From the NCBI GenBank assembly GCA_900767685.1, contig CAAGAB010000348.1, positions 1 through 64,000 of the forward strand: a stretch of 64,000 nucleotides of DNA, read 5' to 3'. This document shows positions 19,882 through 29,175 of this stretch, one piece after another (positions within the stretch are counted from its first letter, which is position 1; every line of letters starts with the position of its first letter). A program made the position numbers and the translations under genes. The stretch comes from an uncultured Coprococcus sp. (lineage in GTDB: Bacteria > Bacillota_A > Clostridia > Lachnospirales > Lachnospiraceae). The notes under the pieces were generated by a model. The model was given only the letters and a program-made list of their open reading frames with translations, was not told where the DNA came from and did not search any database.

Positions 19882-19904
19882 ATTATATCAATTCATTATA
19901 AGGT

Positions 19905-22900
19905 TTACAAGTTTACAGTGGTATCAAGACAAAATGAATATATTATTTTTTCTTTAACCTTAAGTCCTGTCAGCTGTTCAAGAACATCTGCGTATTTGTC
20001 CAGCTGCACATGGTATTTTTGGACAAGGTCTTCCGCTTTTTTGACCGTGTCGGTTTTATAGTCCATCAGGACTATCTCCCCATCTTCTATGAAATACGCA
20101 TCGATTATTCCCTGAACAACTATTGTCTCATCGTTATCGGGATCTATATCTGCTCTGCTGCCAAGTATCTCCTCCGGTGTCATCATCATGTAAAACTGTC
20201 TCTCCCTGAAAAGCTGGCCGTTTTTGTCAGCAGCTGCCATTCTCTGTCCCAGACTGCTTTTTATCATATTGACAATCTTGTTTGGATGTATCTTGGTTCT
20301 GTAGATATCTCCAAATATTCCCAGATCAAATATCCTTTCTACATCAGCTTCTATTCCACTGTCCGAAACCTGCTGGAAGTCCGCGAGTTCCATTATCTTA
20401 TGGTATACAGTTCCCACATCATTGCCACCGATGATCTTTTCACCGCTCAGAAATTCAGGGATCGGAGCCTTGTCTTTTTCTACATATATCCTTTCCTTTC
20501 CCGGCATCTGAAAACTGTCATTTTCTCCCATAGCCTGAAGCTTTTTTATCTCAGTTATGGACATCTTACTCTTGAGCCCGGATGAACCATGGCCATATCT
20601 GAATTCAATTCCTTTTTTTATCTGATTATAGATATCTTCTGCTTGCTCCTTCTCTGGATCACCGGATTCGACAGAGTCAGCCCCAAGCGAATCAATTCTG
20701 TTTTCTTTGATTTCAGTTTCTTTGATTCCAGTTTCTTTGATTTCAGTTTCTTTAGTTACAATTTCTTCAGTATATTCAGGTTCTGTCTCCGCACTGCTTA
20801 TAAAGTCTGTCGACTTCACCTCATGAACCTCAAGGAAATCTCTGTAATCTATAAAGTGAAGCGCTGTGTATATCCAGTCAAGGAATCTGCCGCCTCTCAT
20901 CAGAGCCGCACTGCTCATGCCTGAACCAACCGCATACACATCCAACTTCTCTTTGTATTTGTCCAATGACTTTACGCAGCCTGTCATATACAGCTTTTCT
21001 TTTGCCCTTGTCAGTGCAACATAGAGGACTCTGAGCTCCTCCGCATAATTCTCTGTCTTCATCTCCGCCGACATAACCCGCCTGAGAAATGAATCCCTCT
21101 TTACTCTGGCATCTGCGTCTATAGCCTGCGTTGTCAGATAATATTTCTGGTGTACCAACACCTTCTTCTGCAGATCTTTGTTGTTGAATCCTGTCCCAAG
21201 TCCTGCGACAAACAATACCGGGAATTCCAATCCCTTGCTCTTGTGCATAGTCATAACCCTGACTACATTATCCTTATCGCCGACCATATCAGCCTCTGCA
21301 AAATCGAGGGAGTGTGTCTTCAATTCATTTACATATCTGATAAAGTTAAACACGCCCTTACTGTTCTGTTCAAAATCATCGGCCTTTTTTATGAGCATAT
21401 CTATATTGGCCTGTCTGCGCTTTCCCATAGGTCTTGCGCCTATGAACCAGTAGAAGCCGGTACGATCAAGCACATATCTTATAATGTCACTTATAGACAT
21501 GTAGCTCTTGTTCTCCTTGAGATAATCCAGCATTTCAACAAATGAGCTAATCTTGTCCAGCGTACGATCATCTCCGGTTTTGTCCGTCTTATCTGATACG
21601 GCTTCATCACTGAGCGTTTCATACTCATGAGTCTCCATATAGTCTATGAGCTTGTCATAAAGTCTGGCATTATAATCTCTGCCGCTCAGCTCATATTTGA
21701 TCCTATATTCACCTACGATCCGAGCAAGCTCCTCCTCATCAAGACCAACCATAGGGGATCGCAGCACTGCAGCCAGATCGCTATCCACATAGCTGTTATC
21801 TATCACTGAAAGCATGCTCACAACACAGCTCACCTCAACCGCACCGAAATAGCCACTCTCACTCTGAATATATATAGGAATACCTGCATCTTCAAACACG
21901 CTGTCATATATGACCGAATTCGTCGACACGCTTCTCATAAGTATAACTATATCGCTATACTCTGCTTTCCTTCTTTCATGGGTATCGCTGTCTGTGATAT
22001 ACAATGGATCTTCGCCATCCACAAGCTGATGTATCTTGTCTGCAATATACTTCGCCTCGATCTGTGAACAGACATAATCCTCATCAATATCTGTTCCTAT
22101 GACATCTGCGTCTATCATTATGAGTTCCGACTTGGGACCTTGATCTACATCATCAGGCTCATGCATATGTCCCTCTGCATCCTCCACGGCATATCTTGAA
22201 TTGAGCTTTGCAGCCTCATCATACTCTATTCCACCGACATCTTTTCTCATGAGCTGCTCGAACAGCGCATTGACTGTCTTCAGCACATTTATCTCACTTC
22301 TAAAATTTCTTGTCAGCACAATGCAGTTACCCGGGGTATCCGCCGACGCCTGCTCATCATTTTCAAGTCTCTTATAAAGATCATATTTTCCAAGGAACAG
22401 GTCCGGTCTTGCCATTCTGAACTTATATATACTCTGTTTGACATCTCCGACCATGAAAATGTTATTTATCCCTTCTCCATGACCAGACACACTTCCAAGT
22501 ATATATTCCTGTATAAAATTACTGTCCTGGTATTCATCTATGAATATCTCTCTGTATCTCCGTGAGACTTCTATTCCACACTTTGAAGGGATAAACTTAC
22601 TTGTATGTGTATCATCATCTTTCTGCACTCCATCACAGAGTATTCTGAATGCAAATTCCTCTATATCATGAAATTCAAACAGATTCTTATCACGTTTTAC
22701 TTTCATCAGTTCATCCATGTAAAGTTCAGTGAGGTCAAGAAGAGCATTCAGGACAGGGGCTACAAGTTTTATCTGCCCGATGACATCGTCCACGTCTATT
22801 ATAACCGACATGAGATCTGTTATCATTTTCTTGTATACGCTCCGGCTGTTTTTGATAAACTGTGCAAGTTCCGGATCCGCATCCTTTTTCGCTGCCACAA

Positions 22901-23906
22901 GTCTGTCAAATGCATAGTATATCTTTCTGCCTTCCGCATCCTCTGTCACCCGCTGATTTTCAGGTCTCAAAGAGTCTGTATACATTTTTTTTATGTCGAA
23001 AAGATTCACCGGTGAATCTCCTGACTTATCACACAGTTTCACCATGTGGGTTAACATATCTACATCCCTGTCAATCCTCTCACCGTAATTTTCCAGGTTA
23101 TTGTCCTCGGTGGCATATTTCTGACATTCCAGAGCCATGTTATGTGCTGTTACAATGGTGTTGCACGCACGCTCAGCAAACAGTCTTACCAGTGGAAGCT
23201 TTGTAATAACTCTGCATTTGTCCTCATATGAAGCTTTATCATCCATAGAAACATCAAGTGCCATCCTTGCATCCCGTATCCAGCCATGTCTGTCCGGATA
23301 ACTGGATATCACCAGCATGAGGTGATTCACCAGCTCCGGAACCGCTGTATCACGTTCCTTCACAGCAAATGTCCTCACCAGTCTGATAAAACCCGGCACA
23401 AGATTCTCATCTGCATAACAACTCTCCATAACCTGGTCAAGCACATCTTTCTTAATGATCTCCATCTCAGCCTTATCCCCGATATCAAAAGCTGAATCAA
23501 GCTGTACCTTCGAAAAATATTCCTTTACTATATGCAGGCAGAAACTGTCTATGGTGCATATCTCAGCATGATTTATAAGCGTCATCTGTTTTATGAGATG
23601 TTCATCATATATACCCTTCGCCATATAGTCATCTATCTTTTTCTGAAGTGCAGCGCGTATCTTTTCCTTCATCTGTGATGCCGCTGCATTGGTAAAGGTT
23701 ACGACCAGCAATTCATCCACATTGACACGATCTTTGTCTGGCAGCTTATTTCCAGCCGAATCAACACCCATGACCATCTCTATAATACGCTCTACCAGAA
23801 CCGCAGTCTTTCCAGATCCAGCCGCAGCTGCAACGAGCAGATTCCCACATCTCGTATCTATGACATGGGCCTGCTGTTTTGTCCAGGTTACCGCTTTATC
23901 TCCCAT
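19905..23906 (-). CDS. addA: ATP-dependent helicase/nuclease subunit A
   Basis: AddA is the UvrD-like 3'-5' helicase and nuclease subunit of AddAB, which resects double-strand breaks for RecA. Visible motifs: Walker A AAAAGSGKTAVLVERI, VDELLVVTFTNAAASQMK, the DEXX-type box IFIDEYQDSN, GDVKQSIYKFR, VMTMHKSKGLEFPVLFV, the helicase motif VALTRAKEKLY, and the C-terminal nuclease core LMDYKTDTV with QLDKYADVL. The start at 23906 (MGDKAVTWTKQQ) has AAGGAGGG upstream and gives 1333 residues. A K-E-T-x-I tandem repeat sits in a linker near residue 1075. It lies 34 bp after addB. Confidence 0.97.
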   Translation of the reverse strand: MGDKAVTWTKQQAHVIDTRCGNLLVAAAAGSGKTAVLVERIIEMVMGVDSAGNKLPDKDRVNVDELLVVTFTNAAASQMKEKIRAALQKKIDDYMAKGIYDEHLIKQMTLINHAEICTIDSFCLHIVKEYFSKVQLDSAFDIGDKAEMEIIKKDVLDQVMESCYADENLVPGFIRLVRTFAVKERDTAVPELVNHLMLVISSYPDRHGWIRDARMALDVSMDDKASYEDKCRVITKLPLVRLFAERACNTIVTAHNMALECQKYATEDNNLENYGERIDRDVDMLTHMVKLCDKSGDSPVNLFDIKKMYTDSLRPENQRVTEDAEGRKIYYAFDRLVAAKKDADPELAQFIKNSRSVYKKMITDLMSVIIDVDDVIGQIKLVAPVLNALLDLTELYMDELMKVKRDKNLFEFHDIEEFAFRILCDGVQKDDDTHTSKFIPSKCGIEVSRRYREIFIDEYQDSNFIQEYILGSVSGHGEGINNIFMVGDVKQSIYKFRMARPDLFLGKYDLYKRLENDEQASADTPGNCIVLTRNFRSEINVLKTVNALFEQLMRKDVGGIEYDEAAKLNSRYAVEDAEGHMHEPDDVDQGPKSELIMIDADVIGTDIDEDYVCSQIEAKYIADKIHQLVDGEDPLYITDSDTHERRKAEYSDIVILMRSVSTNSVIYDSVFEDAGIPIYIQSESGYFGAVEVSCVVSMLSVIDNSYVDSDLAAVLRSPMVGLDEEELARIVGEYRIKYELSGRDYNARLYDKLIDYMETHEYETLSDEAVSDKTDKTGDDRTLDKISSFVEMLDYLKENKSYMSISDIIRYVLDRTGFYWFIGARPMGKRRQANIDMLIKKADDFEQNSKGVFNFIRYVNELKTHSLDFAEADMVGDKDNVVRVMTMHKSKGLEFPVLFVAGLGTGFNNKDLQKKVLVHQKYYLTTQAIDADARVKRDSFLRRVMSAEMKTENYAEELRVLYVALTRAKEKLYMTGCVKSLDKYKEKLDVYAVGSGMSSAALMRGGRFLDWIYTALHFIDYRDFLEVHEVKSTDFISSAETEPEYTEEIVTKETEIKETGIKETEIKENRIDSLGADSVESGDPEKEQAEDIYNQIKKGIEFRYGHGSSGLKSKMSITEIKKLQAMGENDSFQMPGKERIYVEKDKAPIPEFLSGEKIIGGNDVGTVYHKIMELADFQQVSDSGIEADVERIFDLGIFGDIYRTKIHPNKIVNMIKSSLGQRMAAADKNGQLFRERQFYMMMTPEEILGSRADIDPDNDETIVVQGIIDAYFIEDGEIVLMDYKTDTVKKAEDLVQKYHVQLDKYADVLEQLTGLKVKEKIIYSFCLDTTVNL
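20702..20757 (-). repeat. 15-bp tandem repeat in the addA linker
   Basis: About four 15-bp units encode KETEI, KETGI and KETEI-like pentapeptides. They lie in an acidic, low-complexity linker between the helicase and nuclease parts of AddA. The copy number probably varies between strains; no catalytic motif is affected. Confidence 0.75.
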
Positions 23907-23940
23907 ATGTATACCCTCCTTCATCTAATAAGCACACATG

Positions 23941-26900
23941 TTAAATCTCAATTCCAAGTTCCGCAGCCTTCTCTCGAAGCCTTTCTGTCTCTTCTTTTAT
24001 ATCGGCAACAGCATTCTCAGCCTCCACCAGAGCGCTTCTCGCTGTCTCAAGGTTCTCCCGCATCTTGTCGGTCGCCCTGTCTCCTCGGCTTGTAACTTTT
24101 TCCTCCGCTGCATCGAATTTGGCTCTTGCCTTTTCGTATTTTTTGTTGGCGGAGTCAATCTTCTTTTCACTTTCAGCTATCTGCTTCCTGACTGCTTTAA
24201 TATCAGACTCCTTGGCATCATATTTATCCTGTTCTTTAGAATACATACGGGAATATCTATTGCCGCCATATTTGCTGTCGAACATGCATATCGGTCTGTA
24301 TGTACAATATGTGCAGGCACTGCTCTTACCACTCTTCACAGGATTTATCTTTATCTCACCATCCGCAATACAGTTTCCAAGTCTCTCTATATTTCTCCTG
24401 TTGGCCTCCATGAGTTCTTCTATCATAACCTCATCCATGGCCTGATTCTCCGCAAGAGTTGCCTTTGAACTATCCATCACCTGAACAGCCCTGCTGCTTC
24501 CATTGTATATTCCTGAATATTTTGATGAATCAAGAACCACATCCTCTATGGCTCCAACCTTAAGCTTTCCAAACATCCTCATCTCATCGGTCACCATCTC
24601 GTGACGGTTCTCATCAAACCTTATATCTCCATCGAAGTCAGTCATATCTGCAATCGGATCACTAAACGCATAATACAGAAGTCCACCTACATGAACGTCA
24701 TCCTTTGACCGTTCGATCTTCTCCATCCGTCTCTTTTCCAGCTCATATGCAATGGCTCCATATGTAACCAGCTGCATCTGTAAGCCAGCCAGAACTCTTG
24801 CCTTATCTATCTTCTGCTCTGATGATTTGTAATCTATTATCTTAAAATACACATCATTGTCATCCATGTATTCGTCAAGTCTGTCTATGACGCCCTTGAT
24901 ATTCATCTTTATTCCATTTTTTAGATTGAATACGTAGTCTGACAAATTATCTTCATTTTCTGCAGTGTTAAAACGCTTCTCAAAATTCTCCGGTCTCATG
25001 TCAGAACATAACACAAATGTCCTCAGTGTCTTTGCAGTTCTCACCGCAATGTCCTCCAGAAACTTCTTCACGTAAGCTGATCTGCTTGAGTCAAGGAAGA
25101 ACTCCTCTGCCTCATCGTCAGCCGATGCGTCCACGAATTCCACCGCTTTGGCTGTCAATTCGTCATCCGACATTTTCCCCCAGTCGTTGCCCCACACAAC
25201 CTTAACGTACTTGAACATCTTCTCCATGGATTCATGAAGTATGGTTCCAACATTTGCAGAATTCAGCTGATAAGTCTCCCTGTCCATGAGTCCAAGTCCG
25301 TATTGGAGAAAATACTTAAACTGGCACTCTGCATACTTTTCAAGCTTTGAAACACTCTCTGTAAGTTCATTGCCATATAGCAGACTGACAGTCTCTGGGG
25401 ACAGCTGCCGTGCTGTGTTGGTATATACATGTCCCTTACTCATGGCGTCGAGCCATTTCCTGTAATCAGATACATCGCAGTCCTGTTCTTCTATAAGTCG
25501 CTTGACAGCCTGGAGAGTTACATCGTTTTCTACCATATCATATCTGTTCACAAGGTATCTCAAGGCACCATTTATTGTCTCCGGTACCTCACTGTCCAAG
25601 TCAAAATCTATAATTTCCAGATCAGGAAATATGTTTCTTATCCTGTCGACAAGATACGATGGATTGAGTGCATTGGCATCCTCTCCATTCTTTCTGAATA
25701 CAATGTACATCTTGTCAGACGGCTTTGTAAGGCATGTATAGATATAAAACTGTTCTATATAAGCATTGGTTCTGTCGGATGGAGCCAGTGTAACTCCGCA
25801 GTTTTCCAGATTCTGTCTGTCTCCATTTGAGAGGATCTTGCCTTTTTTTGCCGGTTTCGGAATGATTCCTTCATTTACCCCTGTAAAGAAGAGTACTTTC
25901 ACGTGATTAAGTCTGGATCTCGTTATATCTCCCACAACCACCCTGTCTATGGTCGGCGGGACAATCCCTATCTCCATATCAGAAATACCGGCATCCAGAA
26001 CCCCTGCATACTCTCTTACCGTCATCTCCTCATCACCAAGTATAGAGACAACTTTATCAAACAGGCTGACTATCTTGGTAAATATCTGGCCATATGCGTC
26101 ACCTTCATCAATCCTTCCCTCACCATAAAGGACTTCTTTGTGTTTTTCCAGTTTCCTCCATACGTTAAGATCATCAAGAAATCTATACAATTCACTGGTA
26201 TAATTTCTGACTGTATTCTTGGAATTAGGGCTGGACGGCTTATACACGCTTATGCACTCTTCACTGAATATACTCATGATCTGTCTGCGTATGGAATTCA
26301 TCTCATCCGCATAGCTGCTTCCTTTCTTATCACAGATCTCTTTCTGCCAAGACTTGTATCCCCTCAGGTTACGTCCCAAGGCATAATTCTCTATACGCTC
26401 CACATCCATCTGATCCACACCCGTCATACCGGACTTCAGGAGTCTGAATACGCTGTTAAATGAAAAATTATCTGTCATAAGCGCAAGGAACGCGCGGATT
26501 GTGTCTGAACACGGATCACCTCTGAGGGCGGTGTTCTCATCTATGAATACCGGTATCTTGTACTCGTCCATAGCTTCCTTGTAGTATCCGGCAACATCGT
26601 GAAGATCTCCCGCCACTACAGCTATATCCTTATATCTGTACCCTTGATTTTCAACCAGATCTCTGATCTTCGATGCCACAAATAATGCCTCGTCCCTGGA
26701 TCTGTCAGTTCTCACCAGCTTTATGCTATCCACCGGGCCACTTATCCTCTGGTGTGGATATCTGAAGATATTGCGCTCAAACGCTGCCAGACTTTCATTT
26801 GTCCTAAAACGATATGGCACCTCATTTTTCCGGCACAAAACCACATTCTCCTCTATGTCAACATGTGCTTCTGCCGCAGCCTTACATATCGCTGCAACGG

Positions 26901-27660
26901 TCTCCTTTGTAAGTCTGAACAGCTCGTATTCCTTCGGCTTTGACAGACCTATCTGATCTGCATCTATATCAAATGCAAATATCACGCCTCGCGTATGACT
27001 CATGAGTTTAGACACAAGCTTCATCTGCACTGGGGTAAATCCTGTAAATCCATCAAAATAAAGATAGCTGTCCGCAAGAAATCTGGACCTCCCCACATTG
27101 TCAGCGAGCAGTTCTGACAACTGTTCCGCAACAATATAACTATCCTTGGCATTGCGCTCTTCGAACTTCTCGTATATAAGGCGAATATCATGAAGCTTTC
27201 TGTATGTAGAGCTGTCCTCATCCATATTTTCCATGGCATGGTCAATATCCTCTCTGTCAACAGCATACTGAAACAGCTCTGACATCATGGACTTCATCTC
27301 GTCCACAAAGCCCATCTTGTCCATATAGCTTCCATACACCAACAGATCCTGCTTATTATCCATCAGTATCTTCTTGACAAGCATGCTCTTTCCAAAATCC
27401 TCCAACACCTGTCCGGGATTCATAGATAGCTCATCAAACACCCTATATGCAAGCCTGTTGAGTCCGATGGCATCAATGTTCATGGAACCATGCCTTGGAT
27501 GCCTTGTCACTATATCTCTCTGTGCCTCCATGCTGAACTGCTCCGGAACTATATACAGATAGTTCAAGTCAACATGCTCCATTGATTCGTCTATCAACTT
27601 TTTGATTATGTATTCGGTCTTACCGGAACCGGCTGGTCCCAACACAAACTGTACACCCAT
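23941..27660 (-). CDS. addB: ATP-dependent helicase/nuclease subunit B
   Basis: AddB partners AddA and carries the second nuclease and Chi recognition. The N-terminus has Walker A LGPAGSGKTEYIIKKL. The C-terminal nuclease has IIDYKSSEQKID. The iron-sulfur staple is intact: one Cys in KYAECQFKY and a cluster CTYCTYRPIC near residue 1140. This is the AddB pattern of one Cys plus CxxCxxxxxC. A coiled coil rich in Lys and Glu ends the protein. I choose the ATG at 27660 because AAGGAGG lies 7 bases upstream; a GTG two codons earlier is less well placed. A minus-strand TATAAT at 27716-27711 is the likely -10 element. Confidence 0.97.
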   Translation of the reverse strand: MGVQFVLGPAGSGKTEYIIKKLIDESMEHVDLNYLYIVPEQFSMEAQRDIVTRHPRHGSMNIDAIGLNRLAYRVFDELSMNPGQVLEDFGKSMLVKKILMDNKQDLLVYGSYMDKMGFVDEMKSMMSELFQYAVDREDIDHAMENMDEDSSTYRKLHDIRLIYEKFEERNAKDSYIVAEQLSELLADNVGRSRFLADSYLYFDGFTGFTPVQMKLVSKLMSHTRGVIFAFDIDADQIGLSKPKEYELFRLTKETVAAICKAAAEAHVDIEENVVLCRKNEVPYRFRTNESLAAFERNIFRYPHQRISGPVDSIKLVRTDRSRDEALFVASKIRDLVENQGYRYKDIAVVAGDLHDVAGYYKEAMDEYKIPVFIDENTALRGDPCSDTIRAFLALMTDNFSFNSVFRLLKSGMTGVDQMDVERIENYALGRNLRGYKSWQKEICDKKGSSYADEMNSIRRQIMSIFSEECISVYKPSSPNSKNTVRNYTSELYRFLDDLNVWRKLEKHKEVLYGEGRIDEGDAYGQIFTKIVSLFDKVVSILGDEEMTVREYAGVLDAGISDMEIGIVPPTIDRVVVGDITRSRLNHVKVLFFTGVNEGIIPKPAKKGKILSNGDRQNLENCGVTLAPSDRTNAYIEQFYIYTCLTKPSDKMYIVFRKNGEDANALNPSYLVDRIRNIFPDLEIIDFDLDSEVPETINGALRYLVNRYDMVENDVTLQAVKRLIEEQDCDVSDYRKWLDAMSKGHVYTNTARQLSPETVSLLYGNELTESVSKLEKYAECQFKYFLQYGLGLMDRETYQLNSANVGTILHESMEKMFKYVKVVWGNDWGKMSDDELTAKAVEFVDASADDEAEEFFLDSSRSAYVKKFLEDIAVRTAKTLRTFVLCSDMRPENFEKRFNTAENEDNLSDYVFNLKNGIKMNIKGVIDRLDEYMDDNDVYFKIIDYKSSEQKIDKARVLAGLQMQLVTYGAIAYELEKRRMEKIERSKDDVHVGGLLYYAFSDPIADMTDFDGDIRFDENRHEMVTDEMRMFGKLKVGAIEDVVLDSSKYSGIYNGSSRAVQVMDSSKATLAENQAMDEVMIEELMEANRRNIERLGNCIADGEIKINPVKSGKSSACTYCTYRPICMFDSKYGGNRYSRMYSKEQDKYDAKESDIKAVRKQIAESEKKIDSANKKYEKARAKFDAAEEKVTSRGDRATDKMRENLETARSALVEAENAVADIKEETERLREKAAELGIEI

Positions 27661-27742
27661 GTACACCCCTCCTTATGAAAATTGGAATAAAACCTCTCCC
27701 TTGTGAATAAATTATATTAATAAATAGCAGGGAGAGAAAATA

Positions 27743-28231
27743 ATGTCATCAACTAAACTTATAGTATTAAAGTCAAAAGAACTTATATACACCGCAATTC
27801 TTGTAGCTCTGATAGTTGTATTTATAATAATCATCATAACTATGTTCAAACGCAGCGATACACATGGCAGTGCCGGCGATGGTGCCACCAAAACTGCCTC
27901 TGCCCCAATGTCATCAAACCCTGGAGACGGCATATATGAGACACGTTATACTCCCGGAACATACACAGCCCCCCTTGTTCTCGGAGAAAATACTCTTTCC
28001 GTTATGGTAACTGTAGATGACAGTCAGATCACAGACGTGTCTTTCAAGCAGATGGATGAAGCCATAACAACCATGTATCCATTGCTCGAATCCTCACTGG
28101 AAGACATCAACACACAGCTTCATTACATATCGTCTGTGGATGACATCACACCTTCTGGCGACAGCACCTATACAACCAAACTGATCATCGACTCGATAAA
28201 GAATGCCTTAAAACCGGCGGTTATCAATTGA
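27743..28231 (+). CDS. Membrane-anchored protein with FMN-binding-like domain
   Basis: One N-terminal membrane helix (about residues 15-36) is followed by a Ser/Gly/Ala linker and an extracellular domain of about 100 residues. The domain opens YTPGTYTAPLVLG, continues with VTVDDSQITDVSF and ends TKLIIDSIKNAL, echoing FMN-binding (RnfG-like) domains. The usual Ser/Thr flavinylation motif (S[GA]AT-S/T) is only loosely present as DSTYTTKLI. So it may or may not carry covalent FMN. AGGGAG precedes the ATG at 27743. It is divergent from addB and convergent with the beta-helix gene, and looks monocistronic with a terminator at 28301-28356. Confidence 0.65.
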   Translation: MSSTKLIVLKSKELIYTAILVALIVVFIIIIITMFKRSDTHGSAGDGATKTASAPMSSNPGDGIYETRYTPGTYTAPLVLGENTLSVMVTVDDSQITDVSFKQMDEAITTMYPLLESSLEDINTQLHYISSVDDITPSGDSTYTTKLIIDSIKNALKPAVIN

Positions 28232-28300
28232 TTTTCCACTGATTTTCTACGCGGTATAAAAAAGCAATATCAAACCATATCTCAGGATATATCACCCTAT

Positions 28301-28356
28301 AAAAAACGGGCAGATGCATATGTAATTATAGTTTACATCTTCATCTGTCCGTTTTT
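28301..28356. terminator. Bidirectional intrinsic terminator
   Basis: Arms aaaaaacgggcagatg and catctgtccgtttttt form a near-perfect 16-bp stem, with A and T tracts on both outer sides. It lies between the convergent genes at 27743-28231 and 28376-29074 and suits both directions. Confidence 0.88.
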
Positions 28357-28375
28357 TCGTACACCACGAAATTTA

Positions 28376-29074
28376 TTACTGCTTTGCAACTATATTGTCT
28401 TTATCCTTGAATATACTGTGCGATGGAACATAGCCTCTCACCCTTGACACAGGATAGATATTGCTGAACGGACCTATAACTGTTCCAGGATTCAGCACAC
28501 TGTTACATCCCACTTCAACATTATCTCCAAGCATCGCTCCAAATTTCTTGAGACCTGTAGGAATATCAAATGTCTTTCCGTGTGAAAGTCCCTTTACATG
28601 TACCAGAGTCTTGTCGGATTTTACATTTGAGGTTATGCTTCCGGCTCCCATGTGTGACTTGTATCCAAGAATCGAGTCACCCACATAATTGTAGTGTGGA
28701 ACCTGAACATTGTTGAATATGATGACGTTCTTAAGCTCTGTTGAATTGCCTATCACGCAGTTCTCTCCAACCAGAACATTGCCTCTGATAAAGGCTCCCG
28801 GTCTCACTTCTGTGCCAGCACCTATTATGGTCGGTGCAAGTATGGTTGCTGTTCCGTACACCTTACAGCTCTTGTGTATCCATACATTCTCACTTACTTC
28901 ATCGAACTCGTCCTTATCGAGAGTTTTTCCAAGATCCAATACAAAATCCTTTATAAGCGGAAGTGCCTCCCATGGGTATGTGAGTCCCTCAAGAAGAGAT
29001 CCCGCCATGGTCTGGTCAAGTGAATACAACTCTTTTATTGTTACCACTGTTTGAATATCCTTAATATCATCCAT
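28376..29074 (-). CDS. Left-handed beta-helix acyltransferase-like protein (GlmU C-terminal-like)
   Basis: A 232-residue protein with an N-terminal helical part (about 1-60) and then hexapeptide repeats from about 65 to 220: VWIHKSCKVYGTATILAPT, VLVGENCVIGNSTELKNVI and VEVGCNSVLNPGTVIGP. These form a left-handed beta-helix as in the acetyltransferase half of GlmU. No nucleotidyltransferase domain is present, so it is not full GlmU. It may acylate a sugar nucleotide, but the substrate is unknown. I prefer the ATG at 29074; a GTG at 29080 is very close to AGGAG. It lies about 100 bp after topB. Confidence 0.78.
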   Translation of the reverse strand: MDDIKDIQTVVTIKELYSLDQTMAGSLLEGLTYPWEALPLIKDFVLDLGKTLDKDEFDEVSENVWIHKSCKVYGTATILAPTIIGAGTEVRPGAFIRGNVLVGENCVIGNSTELKNVIIFNNVQVPHYNYVGDSILGYKSHMGAGSITSNVKSDKTLVHVKGLSHGKTFDIPTGLKKFGAMLGDNVEVGCNSVLNPGTVIGPFSNIYPVSRVRGYVPSHSIFKDKDNIVAKQ

Positions 29075-29175
29075 TGTCACTATTCTCCTTTTTTAGGTAT
29101 ATTTAACTTTTTTACTTTATCTATAGTATCTATATTTTCTATATTTTCTGTATTTGTTTAATATTAACTATGTTT

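Noticed and set aside
22605..23015. Long plus-strand reading frames opposite addA, addB and other large genes
   Set aside because: They have no ribosome binding sites and no protein family features, and lie fully antisense to well-supported genes. They are shadows.
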